A stretch of DNA of 64,000 bases, from positions 7,946,501 to 8,010,500 of the forward strand of contig JALGPY010000008.1 in NCBI GenBank assembly GCA_023055425.1, given 5' to 3'. A model generated the notes under the pieces. That model was not told the origin of the DNA. It made no database searches and was given only the letters and a program-made list of their open reading frames with translations. The position numbers were made by a program, and so were the translations under genes. Shown here piece after piece: positions 7,341 to 16,374 of the stretch; the stretch's first letter is position 1; the number at the start of each line of letters is the position of its first letter. This DNA comes from Linanthus parryae (lineage: Eukaryota; Streptophyta; Magnoliopsida; Ericales; Polemoniaceae).

Positions 7341-10136
7341 TTGATATCTCGTGGTTTATTTTATCTAGACATTATTGGTTCTAGCTTTGGTGATGTTTAT
7401 GATTCTTGTTCATTCATTACGTCTTCTAGTGATGTTGATTCCACTAGATGGCATGCTAGATTGGGACATATAGGACAGGACAGGATGAACAGGCTGGCCA
7501 AGGCAGGCCTACTTGGAAATATGTCCAAGATATCTTTACCTGTATGTGAGTGTTGCCTTGCAGGGAAAGCCAAACGCAAACCGTTCGGTAAAGCAGTAAG
7601 GGCTACTGAGCCTTTACAACTTATTCATTCTGATGTATGCGGTCCATTAAATGTTAGAGCTAGACATGGTGCTCGCTATTTCATCACATTTATAGATGAT
7701 CACACTCGTTTCGGTTATGTGTACTTGATGACGCATAAGTCTGAGGCACTAGGGTGCTTCAGAAAGTTTCTACAAGAGGTAGAGAACCAACTGGACAAAA
7801 GAGTTAAGGCTCTTAGGACAGACCGAGGACGTGAGTATCTATCCGAGCAATTTAAGGAGCTCTGTGAGGAAAAAGGAATAGTGAGGCAGTTGACTATTCC
7901 CTTCACACCGCAGCAAAATGGTGTAGCGGAAAGAAGGAATAGAACACTGTTAGAGATGGTTCGTAGTATGATGGCAAATGCGAATCTGCCAATCTCCTTT
8001 TGGGGAGATGCATTGATGACTGCCACATACATACTGAACCGTGTGCCCACCAAGTCTGTAGCCACAACCCCTTACGAGATGTGGACCAAAAGGCAACCCG
8101 AATTGGGTCACCTTAGGCCATGGGGGTCGGCTGCCTATGTACGTAACGTCTCCCATGTCCATGGGAAATTGGGTGCTAGAGGAAAGAAGTGCATCTTCAT
8201 ACGATACTCTGAGCACTCTAAGGGTTACGTGTTCATAGCGCAACAGCCGGATGGCAGTCTAACAGAAATGGAGTCGCGAGATGTTGAATTTCTCGAAGGA
8301 GATTTTCCTAGTCAGGGAGAAGCTCGTGGAGATGGCATTCTCTACGAGCAAGAGGAATCACTAGATGACACTCAATTCACCACTACTCAAGAGGAATTTG
8401 TTCCTATGGACCTTGAGAACAGTGGGAGCGTCTTGCCTAGTGAGCAGCCCATCACATATGGTGATGATGCTGAAGAAGAAGAACCCTCTTTGCGTAGGAG
8501 CGCTCGTGGGAGCGTACCCCGTCGACGATTTGACATCGAAGGGGAGGCCATGGTGGTCACCACGCAAGAAGATGATGAACCTAGGACGTTGTCCGAGGCT
8601 CTATCATCACCTGACAAGAAAGAATGGGAAATTGCTTTACAAGAAGAACTAGAGTCAATGAAAACCAATCATGTTTGGGATCTAGTTGACTTGCCTCCTG
8701 GACGTAAGGCCATTGGAAACAAATGGGTTTTCAAGGTCAAGAGGAAGGCAGACGGAAGCGTGGAAAGGCATAAGGCCCGACTAGTGGCGAAAGGCTACAC
8801 CCAACAGCAGGGTGTAGATTATGAGGAGACATTCTCGCCGGTGGTGAGAATAGCCTCTATTCGCCTCATACTAGCAATAGTAGCGAGCATGGACTTAGAG
8901 CTACATCAGATGGATGTTAAGACTGCGTTTCTCAATGGAGAATTAAACGAGGAGATCTATATGGCTCAGCCGCTAGGCTTCGAGAAGAAAGGTCAAGAGC
9001 ACAAAGTGTGCAAACTGGTTAAGTCCATATATGGGCTTAAACAGTCCTCAAGACAGTGGTATATGAAGTTCCATCAGGACATTGTAGCATATGGCTTTGC
9101 AATGGTAGATGAAGACCACTGTGTGTATGTCAAAAGCTCGGGAAATAAGTTCATGATTTTGTCTCTATATGTGGATGACATACTATTGGCAAGCAATGAT
9201 ATAGGAATGCTCAAGACCACCAAAGGGTGGTTGTCCTCTCGCTTTTCGATGAAGGATATAGGCGAGGCAAGCTACATCCTTGGGATTAAGATCCTGAGAG
9301 ATCGCTCCCAACGACTTCTAGGATTGTGGCAAGAGGCGTACATCCAGAAGATACTGGAACGGTTTAGAATGTGCGATGCCAAACCACTTGACACTCCCAT
9401 TGCGCATGGCGAGAAACTCAGTCTAGAAATGTGTCCCAAGAACCAACACGAGAGAGATCAAATGGCCAAAGTACCTTATGCAAGTGCTGTCGGTAGCCTC
9501 ATGTACGCAATGATGTGTACACGACCTGACATATGTCATGCGGTCGGTTTAGTTAGCAGATATCAGTCTGATCCAGGCATTGGGCATTGGAAGGCTGTGA
9601 AAAGGATACTCCGATATCTCAAAGGGTCAAAGGATTTCGTGCTGTGCTATCGAGGCTCTGGACTTCGACTTGTTGGCTATAGTGATGCTGACTGGGGTGG
9701 GGACCTAGACGCACGGAAATCGACCTCAGGATACGTCTTCATGCTGGGTGGAGGAGCCATTACGTGGCACAGTAGCAAGCAGACTTGCACTGCCTTATCG
9801 ACCATGGAAGCTGAATACGTTGCCTGTTCTGCGGCAGCGCAGGAGAGTGTCTGGCTTAAGAGATTCCTGGTCAGTCTACGTGTTGATAGACCTAGACCAG
9901 TGACGTTGCGCTGTGATAGTATGTCGGCCATAGCCTGTGCTAAGGACCCGAAATACCACAGTAAAGCCAAACACATAGAGATAAAGTATCACTTCATTAG
10001 GGAGGTGGTAGCTAAAGGAGATGTTTCTTTAGAGCACATTCCTACGAGTCAGATGTTAGCTGATCCCATGACCAAACCTTTATCAAGGCATGTATTCACT
10101 GGTCATGTTAGGAGTATGGGCTTAAGTAGGTGGTGA
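7341..10136 (+). CDS. Copia-1 integrase, reverse transcriptase and RNase H
   Basis: The frame is open from 7293; the first ATG is at 7341, giving 931 residues. The HHCC pre-integrase region includes WHARLGHI (37-44) and CECC (69-72). The integrase core shows D98, D161 and E197, the last two with exactly 35 residues between them. The RT carries WVFKVKRK and the catalytic YVDD at 610-613. The RNase H domain has its first aspartate near 782 in SDADWGG, and TMEAEY near 820. The order integrase before RT defines copia. No frameshift or internal stop is visible, so the enzymatic part looks competent. Expression as part of the polyprotein would require passing the TAG at 7290. Confidence 0.95.
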   Translation: MISRGLFYLDIIGSSFGDVYDSCSFITSSSDVDSTRWHARLGHIGQDRMNRLAKAGLLGNMSKISLPVCECCLAGKAKRKPFGKAVRATEPLQLIHSDVCGPLNVRARHGARYFITFIDDHTRFGYVYLMTHKSEALGCFRKFLQEVENQLDKRVKALRTDRGREYLSEQFKELCEEKGIVRQLTIPFTPQQNGVAERRNRTLLEMVRSMMANANLPISFWGDALMTATYILNRVPTKSVATTPYEMWTKRQPELGHLRPWGSAAYVRNVSHVHGKLGARGKKCIFIRYSEHSKGYVFIAQQPDGSLTEMESRDVEFLEGDFPSQGEARGDGILYEQEESLDDTQFTTTQEEFVPMDLENSGSVLPSEQPITYGDDAEEEEPSLRRSARGSVPRRRFDIEGEAMVVTTQEDDEPRTLSEALSSPDKKEWEIALQEELESMKTNHVWDLVDLPPGRKAIGNKWVFKVKRKADGSVERHKARLVAKGYTQQQGVDYEETFSPVVRIASIRLILAIVASMDLELHQMDVKTAFLNGELNEEIYMAQPLGFEKKGQEHKVCKLVKSIYGLKQSSRQWYMKFHQDIVAYGFAMVDEDHCVYVKSSGNKFMILSLYVDDILLASNDIGMLKTTKGWLSSRFSMKDIGEASYILGIKILRDRSQRLLGLWQEAYIQKILERFRMCDAKPLDTPIAHGEKLSLEMCPKNQHERDQMAKVPYASAVGSLMYAMMCTRPDICHAVGLVSRYQSDPGIGHWKAVKRILRYLKGSKDFVLCYRGSGLRLVGYSDADWGGDLDARKSTSGYVFMLGGGAITWHSSKQTCTALSTMEAEYVACSAAAQESVWLKRFLVSLRVDRPRPVTLRCDSMSAIACAKDPKYHSKAKHIEIKYHFIREVVAKGDVSLEHIPTSQMLADPMTKPLSRHVFTGHVRSMGLSRW

Positions 10137-11357
10137 GATATCACTAGAGTTTTCAGACTGATGATATGGTTTAGACATTGATTGATGGATTTTAATTGGA
10201 TTTGTTTAATTATGCTACATGTTGTTTCGATACGTGTATGATACGTTTACATATCCTGTACTAGCATAGAACATGTCGCGCGGACACTAGGTTGACTCTC
10301 TCACACGAGCAACCACCTTTACAATATCCTGGATTGCCTAGGTGAGTAGAAGATGAGACAGAATCCCGACAAGCGCTAGAAGCCTATGATATGATGACTC
10401 CTGTCATATGAGGCGCATGGCCTATGATAAGAGCTGGACATCAATCAATAGTGCAAGACCCTGTCAGACGGATTTATTTGTCGCATTGGAATAAGTTCCA
10501 AGGTGAGATTGGATTATGGCCATTCGAGCATGGTTACTACCCCGAACCATGTATAGTCTGCGTAGAGAAAGCCAGATGAGAGAACTGATTTCGATTGCAT
10601 ATGTGCAACACTCAGTACTCGGGTTAATAGTCATATGGGCTGTTGGACTTACATCTGTATAGTGGTCCCTATGGGATAGGACATGTGCTCTGATAGAGTC
10701 CAAACACTATGGCGCATATCTTATGAGATAACGCGTGCTTATGAGTGACATGAGGTGGCGAGTAGAACTAGTCCCTGAGTTTCCTCGCCGTGTGAGCCTC
10801 GTCGATCATATAAAAATGATTGACACTGTATACCCTTAGTACTTTCATCCATGTCGGGGAGAGACGGTTCGGTGGTGCTACTTTAGCGTGACACCTCACG
10901 GCTATGAATGATTCGGCTTACCAGGACATTGCTAGGAAAGCAGCTGACTCTGAATCAAAGCGACAATGGATAGAAAGGAAGATTCTAATTGCATCGCTCT
11001 TTATCATGTTCATTGGGCCCACCTACAAGATCTTATGGGATCATGCAGGATATGAATATAATAAAGGAGATATAGACTCATTGACGCACGACCTTCGGGA
11101 CAAGGTAGGTGCTCATGATCTATGAGATGGCAATAGACAGAATCTGGGGAATACGAGAGATATATATATGTATTGCATTATTTCTTAAAGGGTTGAGAAA
11201 CGCCTGCTGCTAGCTCGTCTCGTATGAGTTTAGAGTATGGATCTCCCGAAATGCATGTTCTCTCACAGTCACACACCAAGGCCACATAACACTTTGGCAG
11301 ATGAGAATAGTTGGAGATTGAGGGAGACTAGAACTACTGTATTTGTGCAACCCCACT
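10137..11357 (+). other. Long 3' untranslated region of copia-1
   Basis: About 1.2 kb separates the pol stop from the polypurine tract, more than most compact copia elements have. The only plus-strand frame of note is the 73-codon frame at 10904-11125. The opposite-strand frame at 10464-10703 has no recognisable domain. Confidence 0.6.
10904..11125 (+). CDS. Small ORF between pol and 3' LTR of copia-1
   Basis: The 73-residue product is not recognised. It has a hydrophilic start, a basic segment (ESKRQWIERK), then a hydrophobic stretch (ILIASLFIMFIGPTYKILW) that could be a membrane anchor, and an acidic tail. The position downstream of pol is where some copia (Sirevirus-type) elements carry an extra or envelope-like gene, but this frame is far shorter and shows no similarity I can name. 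It may be a chance frame. Confidence 0.3.
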   Translation: MNDSAYQDIARKAADSESKRQWIERKILIASLFIMFIGPTYKILWDHAGYEYNKGDIDSLTHDLRDKVGAHDL

Positions 11358-11371
11358 GTGCGAGTGGGAGA
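11358..11371 (+). other. Polypurine tract of copia-1
   Basis: GTGCGAGTGGGAGA lies immediately before the 3' LTR start TGTTAGC at 11372. It is the expected plus-strand primer site. Confidence 0.75.
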
Positions 11372-11817
11372 TGTTAGCATTATGTGCGCCCATGTGGGGT
11401 GCACAATGTAATTAACCTAAACTTATGGGTTTAGGTGAGACAAGCTCAAACCTTATGGGGTTAGTAGCAAGGACAAACCCTAGGGGGTTATGTTGCAATA
11501 GGCTATAAGTCTGTCTATATAAGGAGACAGCCTCCTATTATTTTATACACACTACTGTAGAGATCATGTGCTGATCATAATACAGTAAACCCTAGACTCT
11601 CTCTTCAACTAGCCTCCATTGCGTGGAACTTGGTGTGGATCAGAGCTCTCGTCCTAGTGATTCGAGCCAGATTGTGGGAGCAAGAAGAGCACGTGAAAGC
11701 AAGCAACCTACGATCATCCGTCGCGCTTAGGAGCTAAGGAAGACAAGGTAAACACATGAATCTTCCGCTATAATTCATGTTGTAGATCTGAATATGTTAG
11801 ATCAAGTACGTCCTTCA
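11372..11817 (+). repeat. 3' LTR of copia-1
   Basis: 446 bp and nearly identical to 3974-4419, with one visible difference (T at 11410). It is followed directly by the AGAAA target duplication. Confidence 0.93.
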
Positions 11818-11822
11818 AGAAA

Positions 11823-12784
11823 CATAGAGTACGAGATATGTGTATATACTGCAAAGGCTATGTTTTATAATTGATTATAGAATCTTTTCAACCCTTTAGT
11901 TCGATTGAAGTACACTTTCCCCCCTTTGGTGTGTCGAACTTCAAGTAATTTGCACACCTTATTTGTAAAGTCGTTAGTCTGAAAGCAGGGTACGTCACTG
12001 AAAATAGTTATTGGAACAAATTCCTCCACCCCCATATCAAACTTTCTGCATACCAATATCATTGGATAACACTACAATATTACGGGGGCAAATTTGTCCC
12101 AAAAATATTTTTAATGACATTTCTGAAATTAAGACTGATGGTGTGTGTCACCAACGGGATGTAAATTTCTTAAAATCCGGCACACTAAGGGGTGAAAGTG
12201 TCATTTTTGAAACTGGAATAGGTGAAAGTCTCCTTCATAAAACTAGAAGGGGAATGAAAGTTTCTTTTACCCTTCCTTTCCGGTATGAATAAGTTGGCAA
12301 AATGTAATAAAACTGGCCATTGGTTACTTGGTTTCACCTAACCCAAATGTTGAAACTGTTCAAATGGAAAAGTCTTCTTAGACTTATTCATCACACCGGT
12401 TATGAGCTTGATCATCTTGAAAATCAATAATAAAAGAATTGTTTCTCAAAAAAATAATAATAAAAGAATTGGTGGTAGTCCTAAGTTTGACTTGTTATTT
12501 TGAAAAAATGTCGCCTGACCCGGAAGTCCACATCAGTCTTAGACATGTAGTATATCACTTTAAAATATGTGTGATGAGATGTGGTATATAAAACTACTTG
12601 CAGTGGCTGAGCTAGATATATATTCGAATCAAGCAAACACAATTATCTTTTAGGGTGGCTGATACATTTTACATATTCTATAGACTATTTGCGAGAGCAT
12701 TTGGTCCCAGCCCGAGCATTTATGTATGTTTTGTACAGGTTTTCATGTTACAATTGAAATATAAGGAAATATGGTTGTATTTGA
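11823..12784. other. Intergenic DNA, no gene recognised
   Basis: AT-rich and without coding support. Several short frames, such as that at 12011-12292, have no domain. Confidence 0.4.
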
Positions 12785-12953
12785 AAACTCGGCATGACAA
12801 TTGCTACATTTGCCGTAATGTATCCACCACCCCCCCCCCCCCCCAACCTTACTTGGGTTATATGTTCATAGCCACAGTTTATGAAAGTTCACTCTAAAAA
12901 ATCAGATTGAACTTTCATAAGGGCAAATGTAGCAATTGTCATGCCGAGTTTTG
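12785..12953. repeat. Inverted repeat with poly-C tract
   Basis: The arm at 12785-12814 (ACTCGGCATGACAATTGC and onward) is the reverse complement of 12921-12950. Inner flanks also pair (ACCTTACTTGGGTTATAT against ATATAACCTAAGTAAGGT, the latter just outside the right arm at 12961). A run of about 15 C lies at 12830-12844, and AAGTTCACTCTAAAAAATC occurs twice (about 12886 and 13008). It looks like a rearranged small mobile element, but no target duplication was identified. Confidence 0.6.
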
Positions 12954-13533
12954 AAGATTTATATAACCTAAGTAAGGTGGGGGGAGGGGGGAGGCAAATG
13001 TAGCAAAAGTTCACTCTAAAAAATCAGATTAAAAAACATATTATAATTGTCAATGGGCACTTTGAGGATTTATTATCTTAGGAAAAAGTGGAACATGCCC
13101 TTCTCATTAAGTACTTGGCGTATACATATCTTCTTCCAACAATGAGCAATATTTTAGTGCTCTACATCCAGATAAATTACAACACTTAAATACACTGACA
13201 CTCATTGACTGTAGAGCATCACGTGATGTTCTTTTAGAGTAAGTTTTAAATGAGTTCTGGCGGTGTACTTTCCCAAACCTGTTCACATCCTCTCCAACGT
13301 CTGGAATTCGATTATGTGGAGCTTTTTACTTAGCCGATGATGTCCAATAAGATGAAGCTGGAGAATGATATACATAAAACTTTTTTCCATTGTCATGCAT
13401 AGTAAAAAAAAATAAAAAAATAAAAATAAAATAAACTTGACGGATTGCAAGTTTGCAACTATAGGCCGCAAGTGCTATTTAATTTCAAATACCCAAATCG
13501 TCAAAGAAGTCAAATTAAAACCGGGTTAAGACT
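12954..13533. other. Intergenic DNA, no gene recognised
   Basis: AT-rich sequence with an A/AAAT-rich run around 13405-13435. No supported gene. Confidence 0.4.
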
Positions 13534-13535
13534 TA

Positions 13536-13793
13536 CCACTCTGTCCCAGCTCTTTCTTCCTAATTTGACTTTTGTCACTATTCATTGAGTCACTTTGACC
13601 CGGTGATTTGAATAACAAACAAATGTAATTTTTTGATAATTTTTTCATGGTGTTGTAGAGTAAAAGGTGCTCTATACTATGGTGAAAAAATTATCAAAAA
13701 ATCGTATCATTTTGCTATCCAAATCACCCGGTCAAAGTGACACAAATACGAGTCAAAAAAGTCAGATGGAAAGAAAGAGCTAGGACGGAGTGA
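13536..13793. mobile_element. Stowaway-like MITE (Tc1/mariner type)
   Basis: The 258-bp element is flanked by TA dinucleotides (13534-13535 and 13794-13795). Its terminal inverted repeats read CCACTCTGTCCCAGCTC on the left and, in reverse complement, TCACTCCGTCCTAGCTC on the right. These match the CTCCCTCCGT-type ends of Stowaway MITEs. Inner sequence pairs too (CACTTTGACCCGGTGATTTG against CAAATCACCCGGTCAAAGTG). There is no coding capacity. A related copy lies at 15290-15551. Confidence 0.8.
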
Positions 13794-13891
13794 TATGAAT
13801 GAAGAGAGAGAAAAACGTACAACTTGCAAGTTGCTAAAATAAATAGAAATCCTATGAGTTTGATTGTTCTTGGATTAACTAAATAATAATA

Positions 13892-14696
13892 ATGGCTTTG
13901 ATGAATAAGCAATTTCTCTCCATGTTTGTAGCCTTTTCATGTCCATTCTTACAATCTCTCTCAAAATCGCTGCTAGAGAACTGCACGAGACCTCCAGCAG
14001 CTCTCAAGCTATGTTGCACGAGTGCGGGTGCGGTGCGGGTGCTGGTTCGGGAACTGGGTGCGGGTGCGGCAAATTCCAAAAAATCAAGGGTGCGGGTGCG
14101 GCGGGGATGCGGCCACATTATTTATATTTTTATCTTATATTATTAGTGATACCATTATACTAATATAATAACGACAATAATAGGGATCATATTATAATCG
14201 AACAGAAATTCATACACACATTCGAAGATACAAGGTTACTATATCAATAATATAATCTCTTCACGTTGTGGATCTTAGCTGTGGAGAGATGAGTAATCTA
14301 AGGGTTAAAAATGTCCACATAGATGCACGTTCGTTGTTAAATTCTAGTTGTATTTGGAAGACCTCTCAACTAAAACTTTCAAAAATTACCCTGTCTTATC
14401 AACAAAGCACTTAAGAAGCACCCAAGCACCCACGAAGCACCTAGAAGCATCCGGTGCGGGTGCGCGATCAATCAGAAGCACCCGTGCAACATAGCTCTCA
14501 AGTTCCCCGTAAGTTTTAATTGCTCGTTTATATTTCATGTTCTAGCATGCTATTGCATAGATAAAACTCAATCGTAGTCAATTCGTTCTGAACAAAAATA
14601 TACAATTTTTTTCTTCCATGGCCGGAGCAGATAAGGCGAGAATGTTAAATGACGATCCTTAGGGACACAACGTACGGAGACCATGAGGAGTATTGG
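13892..14696 (+). pseudogene. Broken paralogue of the secreted peptide gene
   Basis: Exon 1 starts at ATG 13892 (MALMNKQFLSMFVAF). About 45 bases on, the family reading continues in another frame (IAARELHETSSSS, compared with VAARELLESSSP in the intact gene), so an indel has disrupted the signal-peptide region. A MITE occupies 14009-14494. Exon 1 resumes at 14503 and meets a GTAAGT donor at 14509. Near 14630 a second-exon-like stretch reads RMLNDDP then TAG where the intact gene has DDPW: the tryptophan codon TGG has become TAG, followed by GH and ending RRP-stop. Frame change, stop and insertion make it non-functional. The conserved intron position and C-terminal motif confirm the exon model of the intact gene. 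Confidence 0.65.
14009..14494. mobile_element. hAT-like MITE inserted in the peptide pseudogene
   Basis: The 486-bp element is flanked by perfect 8-bp target duplications CTCTCAAG (14001-14008 and 14495-14502), the hAT signature. Terminal inverted repeats start CTATGTTGCACGAGTGC and end GCACCCGTGCAACATAG, with one or two mismatches. Just inside the left end is a GC-rich run of GCGGGT-type units (14030-14105) and at the right end GCACC units. No transposase is encoded. Removing it on paper rejoins a continuous exon sequence in the host pseudogene. Confidence 0.85.
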
Positions 14697-15289
14697 TATC
14701 GATCTTTTTTTTCTTCATAGAATAAGATTGATCGATATGAAGCCAAATTGTGTATAAGTTCTCCCTTTCAGTTACTAGTTGCCGTCATCTTCAATTGTCA
14801 AACATGACTTAGAAGTTAGAATGCCAAATAAATGGAATAGTTGGGTGAATGGGTATTTTTGTTTTCCCTTTCTTGTATTTTTTTTTTTTTTTTTGTACTT
14901 TCTTCAGAGGGTGAATGGTTTTTACCGTATTCTCCAGCTTGCTGTCCGTAATATATGAATATAATTTCACTATATTCGTTGTCAGATAGATTTTACTTAC
15001 AAAAAATTGTACCACGATACTTGTGAGCAAATATGCATGGATTAAAACCCATGACCTTACTGTCACAATAATAAGAAGAGAGGAACAATTACTAACATAG
15101 TAACATATTCAGTTGAATGATTAATCTAGACAATTAGTACAAATTAACGAGCCTGAATAACGTTGAGAACTCCAAAATTGCAAGAAACAAAACTACGGAA
15201 CCAAGACAAAAAGAAGTATTAACATATGTATCAATAACAAGATTATGTAATATCTGTTGCATTTCTTAAGTCTTCTATACTATTACATA
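14697..15289. other. Intergenic DNA, no gene recognised
   Basis: AT-rich with a T-tract around 14879-14894. No supported gene. Confidence 0.4.
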
Positions 15290-15551
15290 CTACTTCCTCT
15301 GTTTCTTTCGGATCGTCCTACTTTAACTTTTTAACCCGTAATTGGTTCACTTTGACTCGATAATTTTGATAGCAAAACGGAATTATTTTTTGGAAATGTT
15401 TTTATAGTATTGTAGAGTAAAGTTTACTCAACAAGACCATGCAAAAATTATCAAATTCTTGTATGGTTTGCTAATCAAATCACCAGGTCAAAGTGATCCA
15501 GTAAATTGTGTCAAAAAGTGAAGTAGGCTGAAAGAGAAGAAAGAGAGGTAG
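15290..15551. mobile_element. Stowaway-like MITE, second copy
   Basis: 262 bp between TA dinucleotides. Left end CTACTTCCTCTGTTTC pairs with the right end, whose reverse complement is CTACCTCTCTTTCTTC. The interior resembles the 13536-13793 element (CACTTTGACTCGATAATTTTG and GTATTGTAGAGTAAAG). Confidence 0.7.
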
Positions 15552-15625
15552 TAATACGTATGATATCAATTAAGTCCAATTGAAAGAACGACGAAAGCAA
15601 AACAAGAGAGGTGTTCCTCCAGACC

Positions 15626-16080
15626 TGGCTCTGATACCAGTTTGTTATAACAGAACTCCTGTTTCAGAGCTCCGTTACTAGTTTGTTGTAACGTGTGGGT
15701 ATTCGAGCAAGAACGACGAAAGCAAAACAAGAACGAGACAGATGTTTAACGTGGTTCACTAACGAATTCGTAACGAACCCGCTAGCTAATCCACGGCCAG
15801 AATCAGATATTTTATTGAGAAGAGAACCCGATTTCAATGCACGCCGTGGCCGTGACCCGAAACAACCCACCCGACACACACAACACAAGCTCTCCAATAA
15901 TTGCAAATCTGTGTGTGTATGTTACAAACCAAAAAAAAGCAAAGCCTTTAAATAGTCTATCAATGGGCGGTGATTTGTGTTGCTTGTTGCCAAAGAAAAA
16001 TCAACTCACCGCCCCAAAATTGCTTACTGACTTTGACCCAAAAAAAACTTACCATGTTTGATTTCAAGTCAAACTTAACA
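15626..16080 (-). mobile_element. LTR fragment with primer binding site
   Basis: On the minus strand the block 16080-15643 begins TGTTAAG and ends TTATAACA. After a 3-base gap it is followed by TGGTATCAGAGCCA (15639-15626), complementary to initiator tRNA-Met. So this is a 438-bp 5' LTR plus PBS; the internal region is lost beyond about 15600. No target duplication was found. Its left edge in LTR orientation (16081) coincides exactly with the start of the segment shared by the two kelch-gene copies. Confidence 0.75.
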
Positions 16081-16374
16081 GCCTAAATGCTAAATTGATT
16101 GATACTCAAGCATAGTGCTAAACCTTCAAGTCAAATTGAAAGAATACAAACCACGAACGAAACACCAAAAGACTGTCCTACCTGAGCGCTGTAGCCCAGC
16201 ATCCGCCATGTCAAACCTAATACATGAATCACAAGAAGGTCAAGGGAATGTAAAGAAGGAGATTAGGAAGAAGGATACGAAATAACAAAGAAATACGGCA
16301 AAACAGATTTAATTGCAAGATAGATGAACAAAACATTGTAGCAATTGTCTGTGTTAGGTGTGCCAACACGCAAG

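Larger units (their letters stand above)
3974..11817 (+). mobile_element. Near-intact Ty1/copia LTR retrotransposon (copia-1)
   Basis: The element is 7,844 bp. It is flanked by perfect 5-bp target duplications AGAAA (3969-3973 and 11818-11822) and bounded by 446-bp LTRs that start TGTTAGC and end CCTTCA. The LTRs differ at one base by eye (C at 4011 against T at 11410), so insertion is recent. The order is 5' LTR, PBS at 4421, a long leader, gag-protease (6147-7292), integrase-RT-RNase H (7341-10136, copia order), a 1.2-kb 3' region with a small frame, a polypurine tract and the 3' LTR. The only clear coding defect is one in-frame TAG at 7290-7292. Long leader, single-frame polyprotein and tRNA-Met priming fit the Tork/Angela side of copia, but the clade is not assigned firmly. 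Confidence 0.95.
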
